From Candidatus Heimdallarchaeota archaeon (lineage in GTDB: Archaea; Asgardarchaeota; Heimdallarchaeia; Hodarchaeales; Hodarchaeaceae): a stretch of DNA of 64,000 nucleotides. The notes beneath the pieces are model-generated. The model was not told the origin of the DNA, did not search any database, and saw only the letters and a list, made by a program, of their open reading frames with translations. Shown piece after piece: positions 25,965-35,449 of the stretch (position 1 is its first letter; the number at the start of each line of letters is the position of its first letter). A program made the position numbers and the translations under genes. The stretch spans positions 2,514,055-2,578,054 of the forward strand of contig CP070695.1 in assembly GCA_020353515.1 (NCBI GenBank), written 5' to 3'.

Positions 25965-27653
25965 GTGTTTTATTTCTTGAAATACTATCGATTATTAATG
26001 AGTGTGTCTATAATGCGTTTAATGACATTCCCCAGACTGGTAGTACTGAGAAAAATTACCTCACATCGTTCAGGACTTACAATGTGGATGTTTCTAGCTA
26101 TTTCCCTTATTCTTCCCAATCAAGGATCTATCTTTCTAGATCAAAGTTTTGGAATAAATACTGAATCTATCACTTCTAATCATAATAATTTATCAGTTAT
26201 TCTGATGATTGGAGATGGAATGGGATTTGAGCACGTTAAGCTGGCTCAATGGGTTGAAAAGGGTGTTAATGGGACATTAAGTATGCAAGAGCTTCCCATA
26301 CAAGGTGAAGTCCAAACTCGTAACATAGAGAATACGATCACTGATAGTGCAGCAAGTGGAACGGCAATGGCAACTGGTTACAAAACATATAATGGAATAT
26401 TATCCTTTACTCTTACTAATGTTGAATTACCATCTATTTTGGAATTATCTCAACAATTAAACAAATCAACTGGCGTTGTTACTACTACTGAGGTCACACA
26501 TGCAACCCCTGCATCCTTTTATTCTCATGTTCTTAGTCGAAATGATGAAATAACTATTGCCCACCAACTTGTAACAAGTGGAGTAAATGTTGTTATGGGA
26601 GGTGGGAGAAACATATTTATCACTTACCAACAAGAGTTACAAGCTAAAGGTTACACAATTGTCAATAATCGATCTGAACTTCATTCTGTAACTGGAGATA
26701 AGGTTTTTGGGCTTTTTACCGACGATGCATTACCTTATGAACAATATCGCGATAATAACACCATTCCTTCGTTGTCCGAAATGACAAATAAATCCTTGGA
26801 GCTATTATCCCAAGATGAGGATGGTTTTTTTCTCATGGTAGAAGGAGGTCAAATCGATTGGGCGAATCATGCGAATAATGGTGTAAACACGGCTCTTGAA
26901 ACCATAGAATTTGACAAGGCTGTAAGAACAGCAATTGAGTTCGTTAACACTCATGATAATGCAATTTTAATTGTAACAGCGGATCACGAAACAGGTGGGT
27001 TAACTCTTACATCCGAGTCGTTAACCACTCCGCTTCCAGCAGAAAATAATTTAGAAGAATATAACGATGAACTCCGAATTAACCGTACGAGAGAGATCTC
27101 CCTTTCATGGAGTACAGGAGGTCACAGTCTCGCGAATGTGCCGATATTTGCATGGGGAGAAAGTTTAACAGCAATATCTAACACCACCATTGACAACACC
27201 CAGATTTATGCTCTAATGAAAAATTTCATCCTACCAGACGATAGAGGAAAACCAGCAATTACGATAGTCTACCCAGAAAACAAGACTTATAATATTTCAA
27301 GGATCACTTTGTCAATTAGTTCAAATGAATCTCTTCCATGGGTGGTGTATTCTCTCAATAATGGTCCAAATGTCACAGTTCCCCTATTAATAAAATCATT
27401 CACCTTCCTTGCAGACGGAAGTCATTTAATCAAAATTTATGGTAATGATACTATGGGTAATATGGGTAGTACAGAGGTCTATTTCACAATTAAAACTAGC
27501 TTCGATGAATCATCGTCCACTCTTGTAAGCTCGACCACCTCAAGTACCTCAACTACATCAACCACCCCAACCACATCCATCGGTCTTACCTGGATTTTCC
27601 CAATCCTTCTCTTTCCAATCCTAATCATACGGAAGAAAAGAAAATCACTTTAG
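25965..27653 (+). CDS. phoA: Alkaline phosphatase, cell-surface anchored
   Basis: A PhoA-family phosphomonoesterase of about 562 residues from the GTG. Metal and catalytic motifs: IGDGMG near 83 (first metal Asp), TDSAASGTAMATG with the phosphoserine nucleophile S128, VEGGQIDWANHANN near 288, VTADHETGG near 336 and GGHSLANVP near 388. A hydrophobic stretch around residues 39-57 is the likely signal sequence, so an ATG at M40 or slightly upstream may be the true start. The C-terminus has an Ig-like domain, a Ser/Thr-rich stalk and a membrane helix with a KKRKS tail. It would release phosphate from organic phosphate outside the cell. Confidence 0.93.
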   Translation: MFYFLKYYRLLMSVSIMRLMTFPRLVVLRKITSHRSGLTMWMFLAISLILPNQGSIFLDQSFGINTESITSNHNNLSVILMIGDGMGFEHVKLAQWVEKGVNGTLSMQELPIQGEVQTRNIENTITDSAASGTAMATGYKTYNGILSFTLTNVELPSILELSQQLNKSTGVVTTTEVTHATPASFYSHVLSRNDEITIAHQLVTSGVNVVMGGGRNIFITYQQELQAKGYTIVNNRSELHSVTGDKVFGLFTDDALPYEQYRDNNTIPSLSEMTNKSLELLSQDEDGFFLMVEGGQIDWANHANNGVNTALETIEFDKAVRTAIEFVNTHDNAILIVTADHETGGLTLTSESLTTPLPAENNLEEYNDELRINRTREISLSWSTGGHSLANVPIFAWGESLTAISNTTIDNTQIYALMKNFILPDDRGKPAITIVYPENKTYNISRITLSISSNESLPWVVYSLNNGPNVTVPLLIKSFTFLADGSHLIKIYGNDTMGNMGSTEVYFTIKTSFDESSSTLVSSTTSSTSTTSTTPTTSIGLTWIFPILLFPILIIRKKRKSL

Positions 27654-27662
27654 ATCTAACAC

Positions 27663-27986
27663 TCACAATTCTTTATCTTTTTCTAATTTATCAACAAAGG
27701 CCTTTAATTGAACCAGTGTATTATGATAAACTTGAATTCCATTTTGTGTGATATCAACAAGCGCCCGTGGGCCTTTAAGGGTTATAACATGTCTTTGTTC
27801 TATGTATTGAGCTTTCTGTAACTGTTTTATGTGAGCTGTAAGCGCTCCCCATGTTAGTTGACATTTTTTTTGGAGATCTCCTTGAGTCAACGGGCCAAGT
27901 GCAACAAGTAGACTGATAATTAACAAACGTTTGGCATTAAATAGTACAGGATCAATTTCCCGAAAATTATTGACCCAATCAGTCAC
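27663..27986 (-). CDS. Winged-helix transcriptional regulator (ArsR/HTH_34-like)
   Basis: A 107-residue protein with one winged-helix domain: FNAKRLLIISLLVALG (helix 1), TQGDLQKKCQLTWGALTAHIKQLQKAQYI (helix-turn-helix and recognition helix) and a wing ending in ITLKGPRALVDIT, followed by a dimerisation helix. It overlaps the membrane-protein gene before it by 4 bases (ATGA), so the two are translated together. Such regulators commonly control the adjacent ABC-2 transporter genes (28673-30435). The same gene set recurs at 32770-35809. Confidence 0.85.
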   Translation of the reverse strand: MTDWVNNFREIDPVLFNAKRLLIISLLVALGPLTQGDLQKKCQLTWGALTAHIKQLQKAQYIEQRHVITLKGPRALVDITQNGIQVYHNTLVQLKAFVDKLEKDKEL

Positions 27987-28591
27987 TTAGTAACAACCTT
28001 CTTCTCAGCTTGATACATTGAATATGAGGTGCTCAGAGAAGCTAAGATTAATGCTATTCCTGGAGTTATGAATATGTTTGGTTCACCTGGTTGCAAGAGG
28101 AGAACTAAAAGTACAATTGGGGAAAAAAATACTAAGGCCAATCCAAGTAACAAGATAGGCCTAGCAAAAAGCATATCATTCGAGAAGTGTTTTTGTTCTG
28201 AAGTTATACCAATAGCTAAACTCCCAAAACCAAGAAGGGGAAACCATAGAAAATATGTTGAAATGGGATTACCTAAGAGAAAATTGATAACATACCCGAA
28301 GATAATTATCGCAGGATAAGCTATCACCCAGAGGCCCATCCTGATTCTCCTTAGTACATGTCTATATACGAAAAGATGAAGAAATACCGCACCAATTGAG
28401 ACAATCACCCAAAATATTAAAAATACTATCCAGTATGGCTCAAAAAATGACTGTACAATAATTAAACTGCTACTGATGATCGTCATGATGACTAAATTAC
28501 CTAAGGCATAAGCAAGAGTTTGACGATAGACTGATAAATCAGCAGATACCTGCATCAATTGTGTAAAATTGACAATATCCTTTTCTTCCAC
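27983..28591 (-). CDS. Six-helix membrane protein coupled to winged-helix regulator
   Basis: A 202-residue protein with an N-terminal amphipathic segment (VNFTQLMQVSADLSVYRQTL) and about six transmembrane helices, ending in a Lys-rich tail. I do not recognise a named family. The 4-base overlap with the winged-helix gene suggests that it is a membrane partner or sensor that modulates the regulator. An analogous protein, with helical N-terminus and six helices, precedes the other winged-helix gene at 34677-35348. Confidence 0.75.
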   Translation of the reverse strand: MEEKDIVNFTQLMQVSADLSVYRQTLAYALGNLVIMTIISSSLIIVQSFFEPYWIVFLIFWVIVSIGAVFLHLFVYRHVLRRIRMGLWVIAYPAIIIFGYVINFLLGNPISTYFLWFPLLGFGSLAIGITSEQKHFSNDMLFARPILLLGLALVFFSPIVLLVLLLQPGEPNIFITPGIALILASLSTSYSMYQAEKKVVTK

Positions 28592-28672
28592 ATCTAATTG
28601 CTCCTGATTAATTCAATTCAGTAAAACAAATGAGTCTTAAAAGATTTCTAAAAAGAAGGGAGGGGTAATAGA

Positions 28673-29491
28673 TTACAATGTTTTTTTCTGGAATAATTTG
28701 ATACCAATGAAAATAGTTCCTAATAAGATGAAGAGAATGATGACTAACGATCCCCAAAGAGGAAGAATACTAAATTCTGCTTGAAATATATTTTGAGAAT
28801 TTAGTCTCAAAGTATCACTCCATAAATCATCGCCTAGTATTATTACCTGTTGATATAATTGATTTACCCAGAACGGAGGACAGAGATACACAATGGGACT
28901 TTCAAAGGGGATCATAGACCCACTGAGAAAAATAATAGGCATAACATACATCATGGAGAAACCAACAGCCGCATTTGCTGTTTTAGCATAAGCTGAAATA
29001 ATGATTCCAATTCCCAAGGTTGAGAGACCAAAAATAAAGATAATCAGAAAACCCAAGAAAAGAAGATTGAGGTTATTTTTGTACCACTGAGCTCCAAGTA
29101 AGCCATAACTAATTGTAAACATCAAAACAAGTTGTATAATAAGGAAAACGGATTCACTTACTAATGTTCCAATGAATATCTTAGCTCGTCCAACTGGGGT
29201 TGTATCAAGCCTGGTTAACGTTAAACGTTCTTTCTCAATAGTGAGCGAAGTTGCTGCATTTATTGTCCCAAAAGAGGCGGTATATATCAACATGCCAGAG
29301 ACAGCCATATCAAAAACGGTTATTCCACTAATTGACACTGTCATTGGCTTAAATATAAAATAAAACAGGATAGTAAACAGTAATGGAAAACCAAACGAAT
29401 AAAGATACGTTTGACGATTCCTCAGTTTGATTTTCAGATTTTTTGCAGCGATTGCGTTAATAATCGGGAAATCCTGTTGTAAGAAACTCAT
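28673..29491 (-). CDS. ABC-2 type transporter permease
   Basis: A 272-residue permease with six helices in the ABC-2 arrangement: N-terminal KNLKIKLRNRQTYLYSFGFP, a central ALGIGIIISAYAK-like Gly-rich segment and FLSGSMIPFESPIV before helix 5. It overlaps the ATPase gene by 4 bases (29488-29491), so the two make one exporter. Typical substrates are lipids, drugs or bacteriocin-like molecules. Confidence 0.9.
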   Translation of the reverse strand: MSFLQQDFPIINAIAAKNLKIKLRNRQTYLYSFGFPLLFTILFYFIFKPMTVSISGITVFDMAVSGMLIYTASFGTINAATSLTIEKERLTLTRLDTTPVGRAKIFIGTLVSESVFLIIQLVLMFTISYGLLGAQWYKNNLNLLFLGFLIIFIFGLSTLGIGIIISAYAKTANAAVGFSMMYVMPIIFLSGSMIPFESPIVYLCPPFWVNQLYQQVIILGDDLWSDTLRLNSQNIFQAEFSILPLWGSLVIILFILLGTIFIGIKLFQKKTL

Positions 29492-30435
29492 TCTCTTAAC
29501 CTCCGACCAGTCAAATGTAAGAATACATCTTCCAAAGTAGTCTGTCGTAAGCTTATACTTTCAAGTTCAGTAACATCATTAATCACTTCTTCTTGTAAGA
29601 TTTTGATGAAATTAATAATTCCCCCATTAAAATATATGTTCACTTTTTTCTCACCTTCAATGAATACTTGTTTTAGAAAATCTAGAAGCTCAACTGATTT
29701 TTTGAATTCATGAGCTTTTTCTTCATGCACAAAAACGACTTCTAGAATGTTTTCATCACTATATTTCTCTTTCAATGATTTTGGGGCACCTTTAGCAATG
29801 ATCTTCCCATTATCAATTATCAATACACGATCACTAAGCATCTCAGCTTCATTCATATCATGAGTGGTTAAAATAATCGTTTTACCGTCTTTTTTCAGCT
29901 CTTTAATATAATCCCAGACAACATGTTTAGCCTGGGGATCTAATCCTGCTGTAGGTTCATCAAGGAATAATATATCGGGCTGCATAACAAAGGCAATCGC
30001 AATGTTAAGACGACGTTTCATCCCACCTGAAAAATTTTTTGTTTTATCCTTTCGATTGCCCAAACCTAGCTTCTCTAGGATTTGGTCTGCCTTTAAGTTT
30101 AACTCCTTCTTGGAAAAACCATGCATCATACCAAAAAAAACTAGGTTTTCTTTGGCGGTCAGTTCCTCATAATATACATAATCTTGAGGAACTGTACCAA
30201 TTATCGATTTAATTGTTAAATCTTTGAGAACATCTTTTCCATTAATTAAGGCTACCCCTTCATCAGGTTTAAGAATAGTAGTTAAGATCTTAATGAGTGT
30301 TGTTTTTCCCGCACCATTCGGACCTAAAATACTCACTAGTTCGCCTTTATTAACAGTAATTTCCAGATGATCTACAACAACGTTATCACCATAGATTTTA
30401 GTTAAATTGCTTGTTTCAATAGCTAGATCCATCAT
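29488..30435 (-). CDS. ABC transporter ATP-binding protein
   Basis: A 315-residue DrrA/CcmA-like ATPase: Walker A GPNGAGKTT, Q-loop VPQDYVYYEEL, signature FSGGMKRRLN, Walker B ILFLDEPTAGLD and switch His TTHDMNEAE. The C-terminal domain (about 225-315) is the regulatory extension usual for this subgroup. First gene of a unit with the ABC-2 permease. Confidence 0.93.
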   Translation of the reverse strand: MMDLAIETSNLTKIYGDNVVVDHLEITVNKGELVSILGPNGAGKTTLIKILTTILKPDEGVALINGKDVLKDLTIKSIIGTVPQDYVYYEELTAKENLVFFGMMHGFSKKELNLKADQILEKLGLGNRKDKTKNFSGGMKRRLNIAIAFVMQPDILFLDEPTAGLDPQAKHVVWDYIKELKKDGKTIILTTHDMNEAEMLSDRVLIIDNGKIIAKGAPKSLKEKYSDENILEVVFVHEEKAHEFKKSVELLDFLKQVFIEGEKKVNIYFNGGIINFIKILQEEVINDVTELESISLRQTTLEDVFLHLTGRRLRE

Positions 30436-30710
30436 TTTTTACACTTCTTTGAGTATGATAGTCAATCTTACTCAAAATTCCCATCTTAATAAATCCGGAA
30501 GAGACTTTGTTCCGAAAAGTACAAAGATTTTGAAATTCGAAGATGAGAACTCATTTTTTTTGTGTGTGAAAAAAAAAAAGGTGATAGGTTCAATTCTATG
30601 GTCTTGAATGTTTAAATAGGAAATGTTTGAATGATATTTCATCCCAAGTAAATGTTAGATAGATAGATTATAGATGAATGACTCATTTTTCAAGTTGTTT
30701 ATCTATTGAA

Positions 30711-30938
30711 TTATGTTAATTTTGATAGATCTCGTTTGAGATTTCCACTGGCCAATAAATACCCAAGTAAAGAAAATAAGGGGCCTAAAGGCATAATATT
30801 TACATATATAGTTGTTATTCCTATTTTTAATGAGATAGGTGAATCCCAGAAGAAAATTAGCCATCCTATCCCCAATAAAATAAAAAAAACCCCGATTCTC
30901 TTATAAATCCATTCCTGCTGATTCTCTGAAAGATTCAT
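30711..30938 (-). CDS. Small two-helix membrane protein
   Basis: A 75-residue protein with two predicted transmembrane helices (about 14-31 and 47-64) and a basic C-terminus (LKRDLSKL). No family is recognised. A Shine-Dalgarno sequence is missing, so the transcript may be leaderless. A plus-strand frame in the same place looks less protein-like. Confidence 0.5.
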   Translation of the reverse strand: MNLSENQQEWIYKRIGVFFILLGIGWLIFFWDSPISLKIGITTIYVNIMPLGPLFSLLGYLLASGNLKRDLSKLT

Positions 30939-31096
30939 AATTATCGCACAATTTCGTTAATTAATTGTTATAGATTCTTTTTCTTCTTATAAAGTTAGCT
31001 ATCATAACTATTCGGCTGTACTCGGTGGGGTGTGTATTTTCTTCAGATATAAATAATCAATATTCTTTCTCACTTCCTCACAGGGTTTGAGTCTTA

Positions 31097-31963
31097 TTAC
31101 TGAAAGAAAAAATCCCTTGCTACCTTGTGGATATGATGATAGATTTCCTCTGTTGGTTCGTGTAAACTATCAATTGTCTCAGTATAGATTAAATTGGGGA
31201 ATATTTCTTTTGCGCGAGGAATTACTCGCGAAGCAGGAAATAGAATGTCTTTGGCTGCTGCTACAATTATAGTAGGAGCCTTTAAATCATCTAATTCACC
31301 GTCATTAGCAGGACGAGGCATTTTTGGGTTGATTTTCACATGTTTGAAGATTGCTTGAAGCATTTCTAATCTTTCTTCATCAAATCTCGTCATCAAAGTG
31401 CTAGATAATTTCATCATATTCTGATCTGTTGGTCGTAGCCTGTATTTGAGATAAGGAAGCATCAATTTTAGTTTGTCTTTAAGTGATCCGTTAGCAATTC
31501 CAGAGGGAATAAATAATGACAGTTTATTTACTCTTTTTGGAGCTACAGTTGCTAAACGAATAGCGATACCCGCTCCAAAGGAGCCAGAATAAATATTGAT
31601 TGTTTCAAACTGTAATGCATCAATCACATCTAGTAACCAATAACCATAACTCAAATCATCAGAAGAAAGTTGAGTTTCATCACTCTTTCCTGGATGGCCA
31701 ATAGTGTCTACAATAAACGCATTAAATCTTTCTAAGAGGGGTAAATCACTCTTCAACATATCAGGAGTAAAAGAATTTCCTCCATGTAAACACATTAACG
31801 GAGTGGCGTCTTTATTACCGAGATTAACAATATGTGTCCTCCCAAATCGGGTTTGAACATAAATATCTTCAAATTCAGTGTTTAAAGCCCTCATGTGCCT
31901 GTCATAGATCTTTAATAAATAGGTTTTACCTTCAGGAGAGCGATATATAGACTTCTGAGTCAT
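31097..31963 (-). CDS. Alpha/beta hydrolase
   Basis: A 288-residue alpha/beta hydrolase. The oxyanion-hole block is LMCLHGGNSFTPDM near 62, the nucleophile elbow YSGSFGAG near 132 (G-x-S-x-G with the first Gly replaced by Ser), the acid lies in AAAKDILFP near 233 and the histidine in DSLHEP near 264. It resembles small esterases and the MhpC/RsbQ-like group. The N-terminus (YRSPEGKTYLLKIYDRHMRAL) fits this group. The substrate is unknown. Confidence 0.85.
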   Translation of the reverse strand: MTQKSIYRSPEGKTYLLKIYDRHMRALNTEFEDIYVQTRFGRTHIVNLGNKDATPLMCLHGGNSFTPDMLKSDLPLLERFNAFIVDTIGHPGKSDETQLSSDDLSYGYWLLDVIDALQFETINIYSGSFGAGIAIRLATVAPKRVNKLSLFIPSGIANGSLKDKLKLMLPYLKYRLRPTDQNMMKLSSTLMTRFDEERLEMLQAIFKHVKINPKMPRPANDGELDDLKAPTIIVAAAKDILFPASRVIPRAKEIFPNLIYTETIDSLHEPTEEIYHHIHKVARDFFFQ

Positions 31964-32421
31964 AAAATCACTTATTAGGAATTTCAGGACTCTCTACTAA
32001 GAGAGTGGTTTGGATTAATTTGAAAATTTCGTCAATTAAGTATTCCTGTAGTGGTAATGGCCAAAAAAAAGATCCACAATTAGAATAATCCTACATTAGA
32101 ATCACTGATATCTTTAAAATCTTTTTCATGGAACGTGATTGAGTGTATAGATGCCGTCATATTGGAGTAAATTACTACTTATTGATCTAACACCTAGATG
32201 ATCATCACATACACAGAAAGATGTGTTTTCTTTATTTTTAATAGTATGTCTCTCTTTTCCCTCACTCTTCTTTTGTTGGTTAATCTTGACCATCAAGAGG
32301 GGGTCACTGATTTTTGATTGAACCCACCATAAATAGGCGAATTGGTGATTCTATTAGATTAGAAATAGTTTTAATAGTGTTACTTCAACTTTATGCCGTT
32401 ATTTAACTATAGCCTTGCTGC
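31964..32421. other. Spacer with a doubtful reading-frame remnant
   Basis: Near the hydrolase end is a six-base hairpin (ACTCTC/GAGAGT at 31989-32006). On the minus strand a 75-codon open frame (32126-32350, ATG at 32293) reads FAYLWWVQSKISDPLL then CVCDDHLGVRSISSNL. It could be the decayed end of a mobile-element or other gene, but I cannot name it. Nothing else is visible. Confidence 0.3.
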
Positions 32422-32715
32422 TTAGCTAGTAAAAAAGATAAGAATCGTCAAAAGACTGATTAATCCAATTCCCACAGATCCAATAATTACGAAATTGTGT
32501 GGGGAAAAAAATAATGAGGTATTATCTGACTCTTCTTGTTTGTAGGATGATTCAATGACACCAGTTATTACCCAACACAATACGGAGAAAATAAATCCAG
32601 TCTTAAAAAGATTAAAAGAAATCCCGATTATTAAAGAAGAAAAACTTATCACCCAGAAAAAAATGATAACTTTTCTCTTTTGATTCGTTCGTAATGTTTT
32701 GATTGATTGTTCCAT
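32422..32715 (-). CDS. Small membrane protein next to ABC transporter
   Basis: A 97-residue protein with a Lys/Arg-rich N-terminus and three hydrophobic segments (about 18-34, 36-52 and 74-95). No family is recognised. It lies 54 bases downstream of the ABC permease on the same strand and may be an accessory or an unrelated gene in the same transcript. Confidence 0.6.
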   Translation of the reverse strand: MEQSIKTLRTNQKRKVIIFFWVISFSSLIIGISFNLFKTGFIFSVLCWVITGVIESSYKQEESDNTSLFFSPHNFVIIGSVGIGLISLLTILIFFTS

Positions 32716-32769
32716 TTACTTCACCATTCTTCCAGTGAAAAAGGAAAGGGGGAAAAGAGGTTAGTCGAA

Positions 32770-33549
32770 CTACAACTCTTCACGATTAAAACGCCATAAA
32801 GCTATTGCTGTGAATAAGATACTACCTAGAATTGTGATAAAGAACGGAATCAAAGATCCTACTGGCTCTCCTAGCGCAACAGCACCAAAGAAAGAAACAT
32901 CTGCATTTCCTGAAGGAAAGAACATAGACATTGGATGAAACTCTGAAATAAGAGGCAGACTATAAAATAATGAGTATCCAGGACCAAGTAACATTGGAAT
33001 TCCAATGACTCCTCCTCTAGAATCAAAGAGAGTTCCTAGCATCAATGTTAAAGTCAGAAAGAAGATTAAGTTGAGAGCAAGAAGTGCGATAGCCGCAAAG
33101 AAAGGGCCAGGGGGTAAAAGTACTCCTCTTAATGCATAAATTGTTCCATATACTACAATTCCTGGAACTATAGCTAGACTTACAGCGATACCTACAACAT
33201 TGCCTATTAATTTTGATAGAATGTATGCAGGACGAGAAACAGGTTTGGAAAGGATCCATGCGGCGGTTCCAGTTTCTTTTTCTCCAATAATAACATCCTG
33301 TAAAACTATGACGACATTGATTACTGGGAACATTCCAGCTAGTAATCCTAATATCATGAGGGCTGATGCTACGTCATCAGTTCCAGATAGCACCCCTAAC
33401 AACGAACCATTAATAATAGCCACCCAAATGGCCATCATAATGTACCAATCTTTTGTCCCCCACCGACCAAATTCAGCTGACAATAGGTTGCTTAATCCAG
33501 TTCTCCAACCTTGAACATTTCTTAAATTAAATTCTGAGTTTAATACCAT
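32770..33549 (-). CDS. ABC transporter permease (NosY/ABC-2 like)
   Basis: A 259-residue permease with six helices. The second-helix region (IVLQDVIIGEKETGTAAWILSK) and SRPAYILSKLIGN are characteristic of the NosY/GldF-type ABC-2 permeases. It starts four bases after the stop of the ATPase gene, so both form one transporter. The helices after residue 130 are Gly/Pro-rich. Confidence 0.9.
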   Translation of the reverse strand: MVLNSEFNLRNVQGWRTGLSNLLSAEFGRWGTKDWYIMMAIWVAIINGSLLGVLSGTDDVASALMILGLLAGMFPVINVVIVLQDVIIGEKETGTAAWILSKPVSRPAYILSKLIGNVVGIAVSLAIVPGIVVYGTIYALRGVLLPPGPFFAAIALLALNLIFFLTLTLMLGTLFDSRGGVIGIPMLLGPGYSLFYSLPLISEFHPMSMFFPSGNADVSFFGAVALGEPVGSLIPFFITILGSILFTAIALWRFNREEL

Positions 33550-33553
33550 TTGT

Positions 33554-34513
33554 TTAACCTTCCACTAAATTTAGAAAAACATCTTCTAACTCGAAGCTCT
33601 TCTGTTGAAATTCAATGACTCTTAATTGTTCATCCTTAAGCAGTAATCTGAGTAAGTGTTGTTCAGCAAGAGTTGAATCATTCACTCCAACTTGCCAAGT
33701 TGTAAAGCCATTCTTCTCAAGAATATTGATGTCTGTGATCCAAGTTTTTCCAGAAATGTAGTCATAAGCATTAGTAGTGTCACCTTTGATCTTAATATTG
33801 TAGATTAACCCTTCACTTCCAGCTAAAAGCTCTTCAATAGATCCTTGGGCAACTAATTCCCCTTTATTAAGAATAGCAACACTATCACTAACTTTCTGCA
33901 CATCGTCGAGAATGTGAGTGCTATAGAAAATGGTGGTATATTTTCGGAGTCGTTCCATTACTTCAAGTACATCACGACGACCAATAGGATCAAGTGAAGC
34001 AGCTGGTTCGTCTAAGATTAGCAAATCAGGATAATTAATCTGAGCTTGAGCAATCCCCAATCGTTGGACTTCTCCACCAGAAAAACCAGCAATTGGTCTA
34101 TCAGCTTTCTCCGATAGACTTACCAGGTCAAGCATTTCTTGAACTCGATCTTCAATTAGTTGTTTGGGCCCTTTAAAGTAGAAATAAGCAGCAAAGCGTA
34201 GCAACTCGCGTGCAGTCAAATGTTCGAGTGTTTTAATGTCGAGATCTTGTGGTAAGTAACCAATACGAGCTCGAATGTTGATATTATCTTGTACAATATC
34301 ATGACCAAAGATAGTACCACTACCATTTGTAGGTCTGATAAGTCCAAGCAATAATTTCATCGTAGTGGTTTTACCCGCACCGTTTGGACCAAGAAATCCA
34401 AAAATTGAGTTTTTTCGTACCTTAAGATCTAATGGTTTCAGGGCTTGGACACCGTTGAAGGTTTTACTAAGCCCGTTTGTTTCAATAATTACTGACATGT
34501 ATTTCATTTCCAT
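33554..34513 (-). CDS. ABC transporter ATP-binding protein
   Basis: A 319-residue ATPase: Walker A GPNGAGKTT, Q-loop LPQDLDIKTL, signature FSGGEVQRLG, Walker B LLILDEPAASLD and switch His STHILDDVQ. The C-terminal 90 residues form a small regulatory domain. It is the first gene in the unit with the permease and lies divergently from the membrane-protein/regulator pair starting at 34677, so the four genes form a mirror of the 27663-30435 cluster. Confidence 0.93.
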   Translation of the reverse strand: MEMKYMSVIIETNGLSKTFNGVQALKPLDLKVRKNSIFGFLGPNGAGKTTTMKLLLGLIRPTNGSGTIFGHDIVQDNINIRARIGYLPQDLDIKTLEHLTARELLRFAAYFYFKGPKQLIEDRVQEMLDLVSLSEKADRPIAGFSGGEVQRLGIAQAQINYPDLLILDEPAASLDPIGRRDVLEVMERLRKYTTIFYSTHILDDVQKVSDSVAILNKGELVAQGSIEELLAGSEGLIYNIKIKGDTTNAYDYISGKTWITDINILEKNGFTTWQVGVNDSTLAEQHLLRLLLKDEQLRVIEFQQKSFELEDVFLNLVEG

Positions 34514-34645
34514 TTTTCATTTCGTTTTTTTTAGTTGTTTAATCTGATTAGTACTAATTTCTCCCTCCTTAAAAGATGGATATTCTAGCCGTTACGCCAA
34601 GAAGTTTGAATTTCAAGCCACTTTGTGGTTCAAAGTTTATTGTCC

Positions 34646-34654
34646 TTATATAAG
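34646..34654 (+). promoter_or_regulatory. TATA box deciding a leaderless start
   Basis: TTATATAAG is centred 27 bases upstream of the ATG at 34677. In archaea this spacing puts the transcript start at the ATG itself, which favours 34677 over the in-frame ATG at 34665 that would lie upstream of the transcript. Confidence 0.55.
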
Positions 34655-34676
34655 TAAATAGAGAATGTGTCTAACT

Positions 34677-35348
34677 ATGGAAGATAGTACAATTTCCTCT
34701 GCAGAAATCAAACAGTTACTCTATTATATGAATCGTGTAAAATCTTTTGAAAAAACATTTATGATTCAAAAGGATAGTATGGAACGTCTAATCTGGGGAC
34801 TCCTTTTGATAGGTGCAGGGATTTTAGATGGTGTGTTTTCAAGCTTACGATTCTTTGGACTAGCAAGCATCACTCCATGGTTACTAGCGATGGTTTCAGG
34901 GCTGATAATCCAAGGCTTTTCTGATCGTCATCTCATTAACATTTATAGTCGAAAAACTCAGGAAAAGGAAGATGAAGGTAATAACCTTTTCTTAATTGGT
35001 AGTTTCATAATAATGGGAGCAGCCATAGGTTTTTTCAACTTCACTGAATTACACTATCTTACTTTCCCAACAGTCGCCCTTATCAGTGGATTTACAGCCT
35101 TAGTGGTAGATAAGAAATACTACTTGAAAAATGAGGAAATTTTGTCTAAAATGACTTATCTCGTGACTCCAATCGTATCATTTACTGCAGCAATAGTCAT
35201 GCTACTCGGGACTCTTATTGATCCTACATCTTTTGTCTATGGAGGCATAATATTCGGTTTTACTTTTGGGACTAGCTTTAGTCTTGTTGCTTTTTGGAAT
35301 CGAAGGCAAGTTGACATTTATATTGAGAAGATAGATATTCCTGAATAA
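34677..35348 (+). CDS. Six-helix membrane protein, partner of winged-helix regulator
   Basis: A 223-residue protein: an N-terminal soluble helical part (SAEIKQLLYYMNRVKSFEKTF) followed by about six transmembrane helices and a short charged end. An in-frame ATG at 34665 exists, but the TATA box at 34646-34654 fits a leaderless start at 34677. It precedes the winged-helix gene by about 100 bases and resembles in layout the membrane protein at 27983-28591, suggesting a sensor or anti-regulator role. No named family is recognised. Confidence 0.75.
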   Translation: MEDSTISSAEIKQLLYYMNRVKSFEKTFMIQKDSMERLIWGLLLIGAGILDGVFSSLRFFGLASITPWLLAMVSGLIIQGFSDRHLINIYSRKTQEKEDEGNNLFLIGSFIIMGAAIGFFNFTELHYLTFPTVALISGFTALVVDKKYYLKNEEILSKMTYLVTPIVSFTAAIVMLLGTLIDPTSFVYGGIIFGFTFGTSFSLVAFWNRRQVDIYIEKIDIPE

Positions 35349-35449
35349 ACTATCATCTATTAACTAGTTATCCTAACTTCTTGGATGGTGGATTGTAGGG
35401 ATTTGCCTTTAGCGTCCAAAAACATAAAAATAAAAGTTTTCTAAACTTC

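Noticed and set aside
30706..30906. Plus-strand frame opposite the small membrane gene at 30711-30938
   Set aside because: The composition is that of an antisense shadow (Lys/Pro/Ile runs); the minus-strand frame has two clean membrane helices.
32126..32350. Minus-strand frame thought to be a transposase piece
   Set aside because: I cannot match it to any transposase motif and no terminal inverted repeats are visible; kept only as a doubtful remnant.
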